From contig JAVTLE010000001.1 of the NCBI GenBank assembly GCA_033439295.1, positions 1,426,001 to 1,490,000 of the forward strand: a stretch of DNA of 64,000 bases, read 5' to 3'. This DNA is from Deuterostichococcus epilithicus (lineage: Eukaryota > Chlorophyta > Trebouxiophyceae > Prasiolales > Stichococcaceae). A model generated the notes under the pieces. That model had not been told where the DNA came from. It did no database searches and saw nothing but the letters and a program-made list of their open reading frames with translations. Shown piece by piece: positions 12,001 through 23,169 of this stretch; position 1 is the first letter of the stretch, and the number at the start of each line of letters is the position of its first letter. The position numbers were made by a program, and so were the translations under genes.

Positions 12001-15000
12001 CAGCAGGAAGGAGAGGAAGCGGATGTCAAGGAGGAGGGCGGCGCGATGCCGGAGGCGCAGCCGGCGGAGCCCGGCGGCGATGAGGAGCAGCAGCAGCCCG
12101 AGGCCCCCGAGGGTGCGCTGGTGGTGTGGAGCCTGTGCTGGTGATGTGCGGTTTGGTGTGAGACTTCTTTCTCTGGTCTCTGGTGTGCACAAGAAGGACA
12201 GATCGGCCCATGCTGCCTCGAAGTTGTTGCATGCGCAAGCTGCTTTGCGCAGTCAACAACGGTGCAACGGAAGGCTGTGCTGCACAGTCGCATTGCACTC
12301 GATCGTCAGTCTGGCGCTATCGCATGCATGCTGGGCCTGAAGTCGAAGCGCTGCACCTGCAGATGGAGGAGCGGAGGGCATGGGCGCAGAGGGTGACCAG
12401 GCGGCGGAGCAGCAAGAGGAGGACAGCGGCGCGGACGCCGCCATGGACCAGGCGGCTGCCGGGGCGCCTGAAGACGGCGGGGACGGCTCCAGCGACGATG
12501 CGGAAGCGGATGCCGAGCGCGTCGGTGCGCGATCCACTGCTGGTGACACAGATGGTGACATGCTGTAGTTGCATTTGGAGAACGATTGGCAGATGGACTG
12601 AAGCCTTTCGCAGCCTGCCGTCCCTGCTGCTGCTGGATGGATGTGACTCTGGCTGCTGCAGTGTTTGGCTGCAGCTCCGCGAAGAATCTTCTCACATGCT
12701 TCTGCCAGTTTCTCCGACTTCCTCCGGTCACCTTGCCAGCCATGCCGAAGCTGAGCTCCACTCGCCTCAAGCACTGCCTGCTTGCCCCTCCGGTCGGCCT
12801 GCGCATTTTCAGTGTCTTCCCCTTATGACCATGCCTGCCACCTCTGCAGGCGGGAAGGAGGAAGCTGACGAGATGGAGGGGCAGCTGCCGGAGGCGGGGC
12901 CGCGGGGCCTGCCCACTGCGGCAGCACAGGCGGCGGCGCCGACGGAGGGCGCCGGCGCTGGCGCCGAGGAAGACGCGGCTCGGGAGGAGGCCGCCGGCGA
13001 TGGCGCCCAGGCCACCGCGCAGCAGGTCACATCTTGCTGCTCTGATCATCTCCCTCGATACGATGGTCGAGTACTGGGCGCCGGTTGCCGCCGAGAGGAG
13101 CAGAGCTGGGAAAGTTGGAGACACCTGCAGCGGCATCAACTGTTCTGCAATACCGATGCTGACACTTTGCGATGCTGCTGTACCTGCAGGCGCTCGAGGC
13201 GGCGCCCTCCGCCCAGCGCTCGCAGGCGGGCGCTGCGGGCGCGGACTCGGGCGCGTCGCAGCGCGGGCCGCCGCAGCCGGGCGCTGCAGGGGAGGCGCCC
13301 GCGCCGGCTGGAAGCAGGAAGCCGCTGGAGGCGAACCCGCTGCGGGGCCTGGGCTCTGCGCTGGAGCGCTGGCGCGCAAACCTGGCAGTGCGCAGTGACG
13401 CGCCAGAGACGCAGCAGGTGGGCAGGCTGGCAGGCTGTGCTCTGTATTGTCGCGTTCTGATCTCGGTACGAGATTCTCTGCAAAGACTTGCAATGGGTCT
13501 AGGGTTTCAAACCTGGGCTTCACTACGGCTTGTAAAAAGGCAGCGCGCCATGACCGTGATGTCAGCATGACCACCTTGTGCTCTTCGAGGTGCAAACAGT
13601 GAGCAGCGTTCAATTGTCTGCTGCAGGACGAGGGCGCGGCCGCGGGCGAGGAGGACGAGCGGAAGGAGGAAGCAGAGGATGCTGAGGCGCCGCCGCCGGG
13701 CGGCGAGTTCCAGTACGCTGGCGAGGACGAGGCCCGCCAGGCGGGCGACCCGCAGGCGCTCGGTGCCGCGACGGAGGAGCAGGCCGCCCAGCTGGCTGCG
13801 GGGCTGGACCGCTCCCACATCCCGGAAGGTGAGCTGCACTTTTTCACCTCAAGATGTCGATGCAAACTTTGTTTTTTGGGACGCTTATGGCCGAGGAGCA
13901 GAGATGCCTGTTCATGATGGAGCAAATGAGAATCTTTTCTTTCTTCCGTTGTTTCTCAAAGCCCACCTGGCTGCATCGAGACGATGAGCATTTGACGGCA
14001 GCAGACCCGTCTTGCGCCGCAGGTGACGAGGACATGGCTGACGCATCGGCGGCAGCCGAGGAGCCGCCGCCGCCGGAGGCGGGCGGCGAGCTGCCAGCGC
14101 GGCAGACTGCCGCGGTCAGGGCGGGCGCCGCCGGCGACTCGCTGCGCGCCGCGGAAGATGCGCAGGACATGGACGCGGAGGACGGAGGAGGCGACGGCAA
14201 GGCGGAATCAGGCAGCGGCGGCAGCGGCGACGAGGAAGACGCAGAGGTGATGCACGTCCCCTTCCGCAACTCCGGGGCCTGGGCCTAGAGGCCTGAACAT
14301 GTTTCATCCTGGCACGCAGTGGTCCGTTCCGTCCACCACCCTGTGCTGAATGCCGCAGGCTTTTCACCGCCAGCCTCTTTGCTTGCGAACCAAGCCGTGG
14401 AGGCTCAGGATGCCATGCACCAAGTGCTGCACGCGACATGGAAGACAGGGTCCGCACCGCGGTTGGCCCGGGCGAGTGGCACGTGTATTCCCTGGCAGGA
14501 GCCGGCCACTCTTTCCGGTCACCTGCATGTGCTGAGTCTGTCACTGCCTCGCGTGCAGCTGTACAAGCTGGCATTACCGGCAGCTTCAGGTCCCAGCGCA
14601 CAAGCTCTGCACCCGTGTGCCCCGCCCAGCTGATGCTGCCTTGTATCGCACAGCCCCCTGCAACAGTCTTCCAGCAGTCACAGGGTGCCGAGGCCGAGGT
14701 GGAGGCGGCGGAGGCGGGTGCCAGCTTCATCAGCGGCCGCCTGGCGGCGCTGGAGGTGGAGGACGCTGACGGGCAGCCGCTGGCGGCGCTGGACCCGGAA
14801 GCCGCCGCGCAGCTCCGCGCAGACCTGCAGGCCGGCCTGCTGGCGCACGCCCAAGGTGGCATACATTCCGTGCTTTCTTTGCAGTCCATTCACTTCGTCT
14901 GGGTTGGTGGGAGGGCCGACTTGAATTATGAACGCCAAGGTGACGCTGGATATCCGCGCAAGGTCACACACCCGGGGCAGGGTGTGCCAAGATCTCAGTG

Positions 15001-18000
15001 GGATGGCTGTGTTGGCGTATGACACGAGCTGGCTTGGCTTGCATCAGCATCTGGTCGTCATCGCGGGCGACGCCAGTTCACTGAATGGTATCGCAGGTCC
15101 ATGTTGCCCATTCATGGCAGTGCGCATGCGCGGCTGACTGCCAAAGCGCAGCCGCTGCGCGGCCGGCGGATATGTGGCGCAGCTGGTGGCAGTAGATAGT
15201 CGACACGCTGGCACAGCCTGCATTGTAGGATTCGCTGTGCCTGGCAGCCACCGGGACTGACTGCCCCCGCAGGGGAGGAGCGGGACGGGCCGGGCGACCT
15301 GGCGGCGGGCGGCGCGGCGTGGGTGCGCTGCGAGGCGCTGACGGCGGGCCTGGCCGGCGAGCTGGCCGAGCAGCTGCGCCTCATCCTGGAGCCAACCGTC
15401 GCCAGCCGCCTCGCCGGCGACTTCCGCTCCGGTGCGCCCACCATTTGGGTGCCAGAGGACATGGCATTTCGAGGAGGACGCGCCTGTTGCGCGCGGACCT
15501 GCTGCTGTGGAGGCACCAGCGTGTGCCCCTTGATGCTCGAGATGACGTCGCACGGAATGAGTCTGCTCGCGGTGCGTTCGTGGTGCAGTTCGGCTTCGAG
15601 CTCATCCTGATACTCTGCAGGCAAGCGCATCAACATGAAGAAGGTCATCGCATTCATCGCGAGCCACTTCCGGCGGGACAAGATCTGGATGCGGCGCACC
15701 CACCCCGACAAGCGCAAGTACCAGGTGCAGCTTTCTGTTTGTTTTGTCTGTGAGTCAGTTGATCTGAAGCAGCAGCAACGAGTGGCTGCTTCCTTTGCTT
15801 GATCTTGGTGCATGGTTGGCTAGGTGGTCAGTCTCCTGCCGTGCATCTGTGTGAGGCCATACGGCGCTACGCCAGTGACCCTGAGCTCTCTGATCCAGTC
15901 GGCATGCTCAAGCTTCTGGATCAGCGCTGCTGGGGCTTGGCATAACGTGTGGAGGTGCCTCGTGCTGGTGCAGCATGCACCATTTCATGGGGTCTACTCC
16001 CGGAACCATGCAGCTTTGGGACTAGCCCCCTCGCAGCACAGCAAACGTATGATGCAACCGGCCAGCATGAGCAGGGGACTTTACAGGATTTAGTCCAGGG
16101 CCTCGAGCGAAACTGCGGCCGTGACCTGTGCAGGTGGTCATCGCGGTGGACGACTCGCGGTCGATGGCGGAGAACGGCTGCGGCGCGGTGGCGCTGGAGG
16201 CGGTGACGCTCATCGCCCGCGCGCTCGCGCGCCTGGATGTCGGCGAGCTCGGCGTCCTGCGCTTCGGCGGCACCGCCGGTGCGTCCCGCCCCATCCCCCC
16301 GACACGTGGTGTGTTGTCGAGTCCAGGAGTGCCTTGTGTCTCAGTTTTTTCTCAAAGTGGCTCGCGAAGGGAGGGGAGGGAGCCTGGCAGCGGGGCGGTG
16401 GGAGACCATGCACCGAGCCGGGGCCCCGCGCCCATGACGTGCCATCCCTGCCTCTGTTCTGAGCTCTTCCCGCATGCTTTCCTGGGTTCCTGGGTGCCGC
16501 AGTGTACATGAAGGGCCCCAGACCGCCCCTCCATGTGTACTGGGTACGGCGCCAGCAATGCATGCATGTCGACGGGCAGACCACATGCTCCATAAGCAGC
16601 GGCAGCAGCAGCTGCGGCTGAGCCGGCCGGCACACAGTGTAGGTGTTATTCCAAATCGAAAATAATAGGTGAGCCACTCCAGTCACGCCCCGCAGGCGTG
16701 GCGACACTGCACGAGCTAGGGCGCCCCTTCAGCGACGGCGAGGGCCCGGGCCTGCTGGCGGGCCTGCGCTTTGACGCCGACAACACGCTGGCGGACACGC
16801 CCATGGTGGGCCTGCTCAGCGCACTGGGCGGACTGTTGGACGCCGCCCGCGAGCGCGCCTCCTCCAGTGAGTAGTGTTGATGTTCCGATTGGATATAGCC
16901 CTCGGATCAGCGAGCAGCAGTGCTACCCAGACAGAGCTCTCACACAGGGCCATGAGGCATTGTCTGGCTGCTCTAGGATTGGCTATCGGCTGCACACCCA
17001 ACAGTTCCAGCAGGAACGCTCGCCTTGAGGTCATGAGCAGACGCAGCTGATGCATGAATCTGCACACACTGTGCACGGGGACAGCAAACTCCGGGTGGAC
17101 ACCAGCGAAGCAGGTGCTCGTGGACATGGAAAGTGCAGCACAGCATGACGCAGTTCCTCGCGCGCTCGCTGCCGGGCCCCAACGAAGCTGGTTGGTGCCG
17201 CAGGCGTGGGCTATGGCAGCGAGGCGCTGCAGCAGCTGGTGCTGATCGTGGCGGATGGCCGCTTCCACGAGAAGGCCGCTCTGCAGCGCGCCGTGCGGGA
17301 GGTGCGGCTGCCCACCCCTCCTTCCGCCTGCGCCTATCTCAGAGATGGTGGCCGGCCTCCCACACGTGGCTGCTCCCAGCGGCTGTATCTGCACCGCAAC
17401 AGTGGTTGCAACCCTGACGCGAAAACAGTCCTGTTCTGCAACTCGCTGCAAACTCGCTGCAGATAGCACCGCTCCCATGTTGCACCTGTTCGAGGCCTGT
17501 GGCCCCTTAGCGAAATGTTCGGCGAATTCCTGTCACAGCATGTTCACCATAAATCGGATTCGGCTGTGGGCTCAGGCGTCGGAGCGGCGGGGCGTGCTGA
17601 TCGCCTTCATCATCCTGGACAACCCGGCGGCGTCGCTCCTGGACATGCGCACCGTGACCTTTGCTGACGGCAAGCCCGCCTTTGCGCAGGCACGCAGCCT
17701 TGATCATGATCATGTTGATTGGAGCTGTGCCTATCCAACTCTGCCTTTACCGTTGCCCATGCCTGCTGTATTTCTGCTTTTGCTCCTCCCAATGATGCTC
17801 GATCTGCCCCAGGGCACGACTACCAGCTTGCATCTCCATGGTGCCACTGCGGCTCACATCCTGCTGCAGTCTGGCCTGACAACCTCGCTGTCTCCAGCAA
17901 CTGGCATCCTGCTGACATGCTTCTGTCTGTGCCGTCTGCCGCAGTACCTGGACAGCTTCCCGTTCCCCTTTTATGTGGTGCTACGGGACATTGCGGCGCT

Positions 18001-18058
18001 GCCGGCGACGCTGGCCGACCTGCTGCGCCAGTGGTTCCAGCTGAACGCCACTGCCTAA
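1..18058 (+). CDS. MDN1: Midasin (MDN1/Rea1), C-terminal part; 5' end outside window
   Basis: Giant AAA+ ATPase that strips assembly factors (Ytm1/WDR12 and Rsa4 complexes) from pre-60S ribosomes in the nucleolus and nucleoplasm. Only the C-terminal ~2,140 residues are here, after the ATPase ring. Exons (approximate, phases checked for most): 149-273, 473-595, 990-1216, 1505-1710, 2335-2490, 2834-3043, 3586-3818, 4190-4336, 4751-4858, 5067-5375, 5527-5764, 6024-6223, 6618-6767, 7081-7274, 7528-7650, 7889-8038, 8271-8553, 8765-8906, 9205-9411, 9672-9832, 10482-10655, 10877-10960, 11219-11374, 11630-11692, 11908-12112, 12363-12524, 12850-13025, 13190-13417, 13627-13828, 14023-14246, 14684-14855, 15273-15431, 15621-15724, 16134-16278, 16696-16866, 17204-17301, 17576-17689, 17945-18058. 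Diagnostic motifs are KDVSDQIE-like RDVSDQIED (exon at 9672), the D/E-rich exons 9672-14246, RLILEPT and KRINMKKVI before the MIDAS, and the metal site DDSRS at 16149-16163. The last intron starts GC rather than GT, or the exon runs on to 17713. Four N bases lie in the exon at 7081. Confidence 0.97.
898..1035 (+). repeat. Tandem duplication at exon head, relic in intron
   Basis: The start of the midasin exon at 990 (around 990-1035) has a diverged copy at about 898-938, 95 bp upstream in the preceding intron. Shared core: CCAGGCGGC and CGGACCACT with matching spacing. The upstream copy lacks a good pyrimidine tract. Confidence 0.7.
1202..1326 (+). repeat. Duplicated exon tail, copy 108 bp into the intron
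   Basis: The end of the midasin exon at 990-1216 (CCGCCTGCATGACAGG at 1202) recurs with one change at 1310 in the following intron. The donor GT of the exon is not kept in the copy. The match is short, so this is weaker than the other cases. Confidence 0.5.
2109..2385 (+). repeat. 113-bp tandem triplication of intron end plus exon head
   Basis: Three copies start after a splice-acceptor AG at 2109, 2222 and 2335, spaced exactly 113 bp apart. Each contains GCGGCGCGGTGGA and later GAGACGGCGCTGC. The third copy begins the true midasin exon (frame AVDLQGPVVEETALLA). The second is open in the same frame and ends in a possible donor. The first carries a one-base insertion that shifts its frame. 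Confidence 0.95.
2726..2880 (+). repeat. Tandem duplication of exon head
   Basis: CAGCGCT-CCGG and GCTCAAGG-GCGCTCAC occur at 2726-2757 and again at 2831-2871, where they begin the midasin exon at 2834. The spacing grows from 105 to 114 bp because the functional copy has an insertion or the relic a deletion. Confidence 0.85.
3005..3186 (+). repeat. Duplication of exon tail with donor, 130 bp
   Basis: The last ~40 bp of the midasin exon ending at 3043, with its donor (GCCGAAGGTGAGCGG), recur at about 3144-3182 as GCCGGAGGCGAGCGG. The GT of the donor has become GC in the relic. Confidence 0.75.
4097..4240 (+). repeat. Tandem duplication of exon head, 99 bp
   Basis: GCGGCGCCCGCCAGCGA and CGCCTGGTGGCGCGG occur at 4097-4133 and at 4196-4232. 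The second copy lies at the start of the midasin exon 4190-4336, the first in the intron upstream. Confidence 0.9.
4661..4780 (+). repeat. Tandem duplication of exon head, 81 bp
   Basis: GTGCCGCAAGACACTGT at 4661 and GTGCCGCAGGACTTTGT at 4742, each followed by a matching GGC-AGCTGG stretch. The second is the acceptor and head of the midasin exon at 4751. The relic's acceptor AG has become AA. Confidence 0.8.
7145..7203. other. Four undetermined bases
   Basis: N occurs at 7145, 7149, 7200 and 7203 inside a midasin exon. They affect four codons but do not break the frame. They show that the assembly was uncertain in this GC-rich stretch. Confidence 0.99.
10374..10531 (+). repeat. Tandem duplication of acceptor plus exon head, 108 bp
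   Basis: About 50 bp starting GAGCTGGGCGCC and ending GGCGTGGAGATGGACCA occurs at 10374 and at 10482. Both copies are preceded by a CCCGCAG-type acceptor. The second begins the acidic midasin exon 10482-10655. The first has no donor before its in-frame stop, so it is probably not an exon. Confidence 0.93.
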
Positions 18059-18466
18059 AGACCAGCCCTCCGAGGAGACACGATTGCTGCACAGCAATCA
18101 GCCCAGGCATCTGGGTTGCAAGGAGCACAGACAGGCAGCTAGGACAGGCAATGTTGCAGGCGGCTGACAGCGAGTTCCCAAGCGGGGCATCGGCACGAGG
18201 CCTGGCTGTGCTCAGGCCTCATTCTCGGTAGGAAAACCTCCGTATCTAGATGTAGCTAGATGTCAGTGGGGGAAACGTTTGTTGGCGAAATGTACGCAAG
18301 TGTTTGGTCGGTCCGAAGTTTTAGAGTGCACTCGGTGAGCGTTGAACTTTGCGCGTCTGGTGGTTTGTGTGTGGTTTACAAGATTCTTCCCTTCTCTGTT
18401 GATGCAATCAGATCGCAGTCATTCCACAACGACGCCTCCTATAGACGCCAGCGCCCTCTTCTGTCT
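18059..18466. other. Convergent 3' region between MDN1 and CPN20
   Basis: Lies between two stop codons on opposite strands. No reading frame, RNA gene or repeat is supported; it should hold the two 3' untranslated regions. Confidence 0.6.
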
Positions 18467-20375
18467 TCAGGTTTTGCACAGAATGTCCTGCACCGCAGCA
18501 TCACCATTTGCATCGATGATCTGCAGCTGTATCTACAGTCGACCTGGACGCATCGACAGATGTCTGACGGACGCTGTACATTGCTGAGCGAGTCACACAC
18601 GCCAGAGCCCCACCTGCTCGTGGACGACGACGTATTTTGTGCCGTCTGGCGTCTCCATGTTGTCTCCTGCGTACTTGAAGTACAGCACCTGCGGCCACAC
18701 GCGATTGGGCAGCATCATCGTCAGCTGCATCCAGGCGCCGGCCAACCAGCCACCAATCCGGCAGGAAGCGACACTGCCAAAGCTCAACAGGAGCATGGCC
18801 TGTCCACTGCCCACAATCGCCGGGGACTGTGACTGCTGCCGGCCAATCCGTTGTTCCACCTTGGCATATTCCACACCTTATCGCCAACGGCAACCTTCGG
18901 CGTCGCGCGGGTGTTGTCCTCCTCAAGGCGGCCCGGCCCCGTGGCGACGACCTCCCCGGCCATGGGCCTCTCCTTCGCAGAGTCCGGCAGCAGCAGGCCG
19001 CCTGCTGTCACGTCCGCCACATCTTGCACCTGTAGCGTGTTCCCTCTCTTGGGCACCCAGCAATGCTGGCACGCTAGCCGCTGCCATGCCTCAATGTTGG
19101 CAGACTGAGAAGCGCGTACGCACAGAGCACAGGCAGAGCGATTGCAGCAACACGTGACACGGATCGTACAGGGCATGCCCTGCACGAACCACGGACCGCC
19201 AGGGTGTTGGCAGTTTTGCCTCCCCACCTTCAGCAGCACGCGGTCAGCAAGCGGCTTGAGCTCCGGAACATCCGCCGCGGTCGCGTCCGACCGCGGCAGT
19301 ATGCCGATCAGGTCGTCCTCCCGGATCAGTGTGTAGTCCTTGCCCTGCTCCAGATTGGGTGCCAGATTTTCAGTGGTTGACCCTGAGCATTTTGCACCAT
19401 ACTGCAGAGTCGGCATGCCCCCTCACCACCGCGCAGTGCTGCACAGCGCTCCAGTTCCCCCGCCTATGAGCGCCAGAGCGGTGTGACAGGAGGCTGCAAA
19501 ACAAGTGTGACCTCCCACGTGATCTCCCACCTGCACGCTGACGTCGGTGCAGCCGATGCCGAACTTGGAGTACAGCACCGTGTCGCCCGGCTTTGTGGTG
19601 AAGGAGCGCGTCTGAGTGCCTCGCCGCCCGTCACCAACAGCGGCGATGTCGCCTGCGAGGGCCACAGATGCACTGACAGTGACTGGTCCGTGATGCCTCC
19701 AATCCTGCTGTACTCGTAGTGGCCGCCACGGTGACCCCAGATGCGGATGGCTTGTGAGCTCTCAGCGCCACCAGCTTGAAAGGGCGCCGCTGCTGGGCCA
19801 GAGGGATGCCACGTGGCGGATGAACGTGTGACGAGGGCTTCATGCTGAGCTCAGAGATGGCAGCCGTCATGCACAGTTGCACTCGCTGCATGTGTGCCCA
19901 CCTGACGTTGGCTTCTTCTGCGCTGAGGACGGCAGCAGCACGCCGCCTGTGGTCTTTGTCTCCGCCTTGGCGACCTCCACCAAAACCAGGTCCCCCTTTG
20001 GTGCAATCTGCGTCCCGGTGACAGTACAATGAGGACACCTGCATGCGGCCGTCTGGCATGGCGCCTTCTAGATTCCGGGCATCCGCGCCTGAGGGACTGC
20101 CGGCTAGACTTGCAGTTTGGTGCAAAAATGGGCCAATCTCAGAGACAGAGCCGTGTGTGACGACGTCTTGATGAACCTCCGGCATGTGCCAAAGGGCAGC
20201 GGCCGCGGTGACCAGGTTTGAGGTGCAGCCGGCAACGCACCGTCGAAAAGGTGTGCGGGATGGACAGTGTCGCAGCTCGCACTTGCAGCTGTCCGCGGGC
20301 CGCTGGCCTGCACCTCCTGCTGGCCGGTGTTGGCAAAGTGATGTGGCGGCAGCCCAGCTGCACCGAAGACTGCAT
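18467..20375 (-). CDS. CPN20: Plastid 20-kDa co-chaperonin Cpn20 (double GroES domain)
   Basis: Lid partner of the plastid Cpn60 chaperonin in the stroma. It has two tandem GroES-like domains, the plastid-specific form. Exons read from 20375 down: 20241-20375, 19902-20007, 19531-19652, about 19228-19347, 18877-19029, 18614-18688, 18467-18487; about 243 residues. Exon 1 (start ATG at 20375) is a transit peptide rich in Ser, Arg and Gln with a cleavage-like VRAA. Domain 1 begins APKGDLVLVEVAKAE and includes GGVLLPSSAQKKPTSG and KPGDTVLYSKFG. Domain 2 begins KPLADRVLLK and includes GGLLLPDSAKERP and VLYFKYAGDNM. The protein ends DILCKT. Phases agree across the junctions I could check. It is head-to-head with MEX1, 239 bp apart. 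Confidence 0.94.
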
Positions 20376-20614
20376 GCTGTTGGTGGATCGACAGGAGCGC
20401 CAACAATGTAGAGGACCAAGGTAAGATACGCGAGACCTTTGACGATGTCCGGCGAAAGGTAAGAGCACTGCTCTTGGAGGCTGAGGCTTCCGAAAGTGCA
20501 AACGGTGTCGGCGAAGCTGATGTGGCGCCAGCACAGCATCATTAGCACGTGCCGAAAACGCTGTGCAAGCCAGATTTTGCAGCTTGCATTGCAAGCCTGA
20601 CACCGCTCGACATC
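20376..20614. promoter_or_regulatory. Divergent promoter region CPN20 / MEX1
   Basis: 239 bp between two start codons that point away from each other; both products go to the plastid. It must hold both promoters and 5' untranslated regions. No specific binding site is recognised. Confidence 0.5.
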
Positions 20615-22928
20615 ATGAAGATCGCACGAGGATTTCTCGGACCGGCGTCGGTACCTGCAGCTTGCCGGCAAGTCAAACAGCATTTTTCATCACTCAGATC
20701 ACTCCAGCCTGCCGGGCACCAACGTGTCGGATCAGTGTCTGCACTTGGTTGTATACCATCTAGGCGTATCGCCCGACACCGGCTGCATTCGGCAACACGC
20801 ACCAGTGCCAGCTCCGGCGCAGCAAACAGCTCGTCAGCGCCGGGATCCGGCGGCGTGTCAAATGAGAGCGCGCTGCTGCGGGCGCACCGCAACTGGGAGG
20901 CCACCAGCTCGGGCCTCTGCAACGGCGCCACGCTTCCTTTTGTGTTCCTGCTGCTGCCGCAAGTCATTCTGAACACACAGAATGTGCTCGGCGGCAATGC
21001 ACAGGCATTGGCGGTGCTTTCATGGGTGGTGCGACCTTGATTAGCACCTTTGCCGTTTCGTTCAATATTCCCGAACGAATACACTGCCTGCCGCTGTTCA
21101 TTCTACCACGTTCCAAATCGCACTTGCCGGCCTGTCACACTCTTACAGAGGTGGTTCATGCTGGAATGGCACCACGCAGGGCTTCAGCATGGCGCTGGCC
21201 GGCAACACGCTGCTGCTGACGTACTTCATCGGCAAGCGGGAGTCGTCGGCGGCGCTCATACAGGCACTCGGCGTAGGCAGCAACTTCATCCTTCTGGCGC
21301 AGGTGAGCCTGTGTGCCTGGCCCCACATGTTACCAGCAGCAGCTGATGTATGCCAACATGGCCCTGGCAACATCGTGTTTTGAAAGCCCTAAATAGCAGT
21401 GAAAGACAGGCATGGCCGGGCCCCTGCATGCTTTGCTGCAGTCGACGGCGACACGCTGACGGTGCACCGACCGCCGTTACCCGCCGCCGACCCGCAGATC
21501 TTCATAGCGAGGTTCATGCCCGCAGCAGCCTTCGGCGCGGCGGCTGCGGCGGTCGCGGCCGCTGTCGTCATGAACGGCGCCAAACTGTCCGGCCTCCTGG
21601 ACAGGCTGCCGGGTGGCGACGACCTGTGGGCGTTGTGGAGCGAGGTGCTGGGCCTACTGGGCCTGATCATACTTCCACAAGTAAGTCTGAACCGCGCCGA
21701 ACGCCGCACCATCGCACCATGCGGTGTGGCAGCGGCAGGACTCTCGGTACAATTGTGTTGTCTGCCTCGGTCTGCCCAATCACAGGCGCCTGGCCATCTA
21801 GGCTGACATGCACTGTCACAAGCTTCGTCCCACTGCCACCGGCGGAACCCCAATTGAATGGCCTGTCGTGCACCGCTGTGTGCGCAGGCGCTGTGGAACA
21901 CATTTTCGTCGGTGCACAGCACGCTGCCGGCCAGCGCCGCAGCCGGCGTCGCGTCGGCGCTGTTCTTGGCCAAGCGGCTGGGTCGCCTGCCAGCGGCGCT
22001 GCAGCCGCTGTCGGCCAACCTGCTGGGCTGGACCGCCACGCTGCTGTTTATGTTCCAGCCCCTGGCGCAGTTGGTGAGGACAGGTCTCAGAGCATCAACC
22101 ATGAAATCATGGCGGTTTGCAGTCCAGCGTTGATGAGGGCACTGCCAGCTTCCTGGCGCACTACCCTCTGCCCATTAGCGCACCATCGGAGGGTCATCCC
22201 GTGCTGCAGCCACTTGAGACTGTGCCGGTGGCATTGCTCCACCTCGACTCACTCAGTGCCGCACCAATGCAACACCTGTCGCCATGCAACGCTGCCCCAA
22301 CAACGCGCTGGCTGATGTCCTCCTTGTGCCGCTGCTGCGCAGCTGCGCAACTTTGCGGTGCCGGCCAGTCTGGAGGGCGTGTCGCTGGGCACTGTGCTGC
22401 TGGCAACGACTGGCAACGCGCTCATGTTACCGCGGGCGCTCATAAGCGAGGACCTGGTCTGGTTCGTCGGCAGCGCTTGGGGCAGCCTCTTCGGCTGGGC
22501 GCAGCTGCTGAGCTTGTACCTTGCGCGGACGCCCACAGGGTGAGCTTCATGAGTTGGAGCTGTCAGATATGGTTCGTCAGACTAGCATTTCAAATGGCGG
22601 CACGAGCCCCCGCCAACCCTGCACGGCTGTCTGTGCTGGCCTGCCATGCTGTAGGCGAACCTTCGCTCGGACCGTTCCGTCCTGGGTTTACTGGAGGTCT
22701 TCTTCTGGATAGTGATGTGCGCCGTGTCGCAACGCTGTTGCTGTTGTGCTGACATGAGCTGTCGGTGCGTGCAGGGACATGTACATAGGGCACTTGAACT
22801 TCTATGGGCTCACTGCCGTCGTCCTCGGCTACGTCCTGTTCGTGCTGTCGGCCGACGCACGGCACAAGCGGGTGTCCTTCCCCTTCGGGCCGTTGGGGCG
22901 CATCATCAGGGGCGGCAGCGGCTCCTGA
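20615..22928 (+). CDS. MEX1: Plastid maltose exporter MEX1
   Basis: Exports maltose from starch breakdown across the inner plastid envelope. Exons 20615-21028, 21180-21302, 21498-21680, 21888-22073, 22343-22539, 22775-22928 give 418 residues, matching the plant protein in length. The first ~75 residues are Arg/Ser-rich, as in a transit peptide. Conserved family segments include LPFVFLLLPQVILNTQN, LLGWTATLLFMFQPLAQL and LATTGNALMLPRAL followed by VWFVGSAWGSLFGW. Hydrophobic segments fall in most exons, consistent with a multi-pass membrane protein. The start is the first in-frame ATG after an upstream stop. It ends 241 bp before the convergent CUEDC2-type gene. Confidence 0.94.
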
Positions 22929-23169
22929 TCGGTTTCCGCGCAGTTCGTCTACCTTGAAGTTTGATTCAAGTTCTCAGTGTTCGATTGAGTTTACAGTGTC
23001 ACACGTCAGGCAGGCTCAGCTGCATTGCCATGCATGCTGCAGCTTCAGCAAGCTAGGTACATCAACTCATGACCAGTATGATGATAGGTCAAAGTATCAT
23101 CCATGCCTTTCCAATGCTCTTTAATAGGTTCAGCACCCAACCTTCGGGCCAGAAAGCTTCACCATCCTT

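Noticed and set aside
20549-20626. Minus-strand MSSGVRLAMQAAKSGL as a CPN20 start
   Set aside because: The exon at 20241-20375 gives a proper transit peptide and joins in phase to the GroES domain. This upstream frame does not join and overlaps MEX1 coding sequence.
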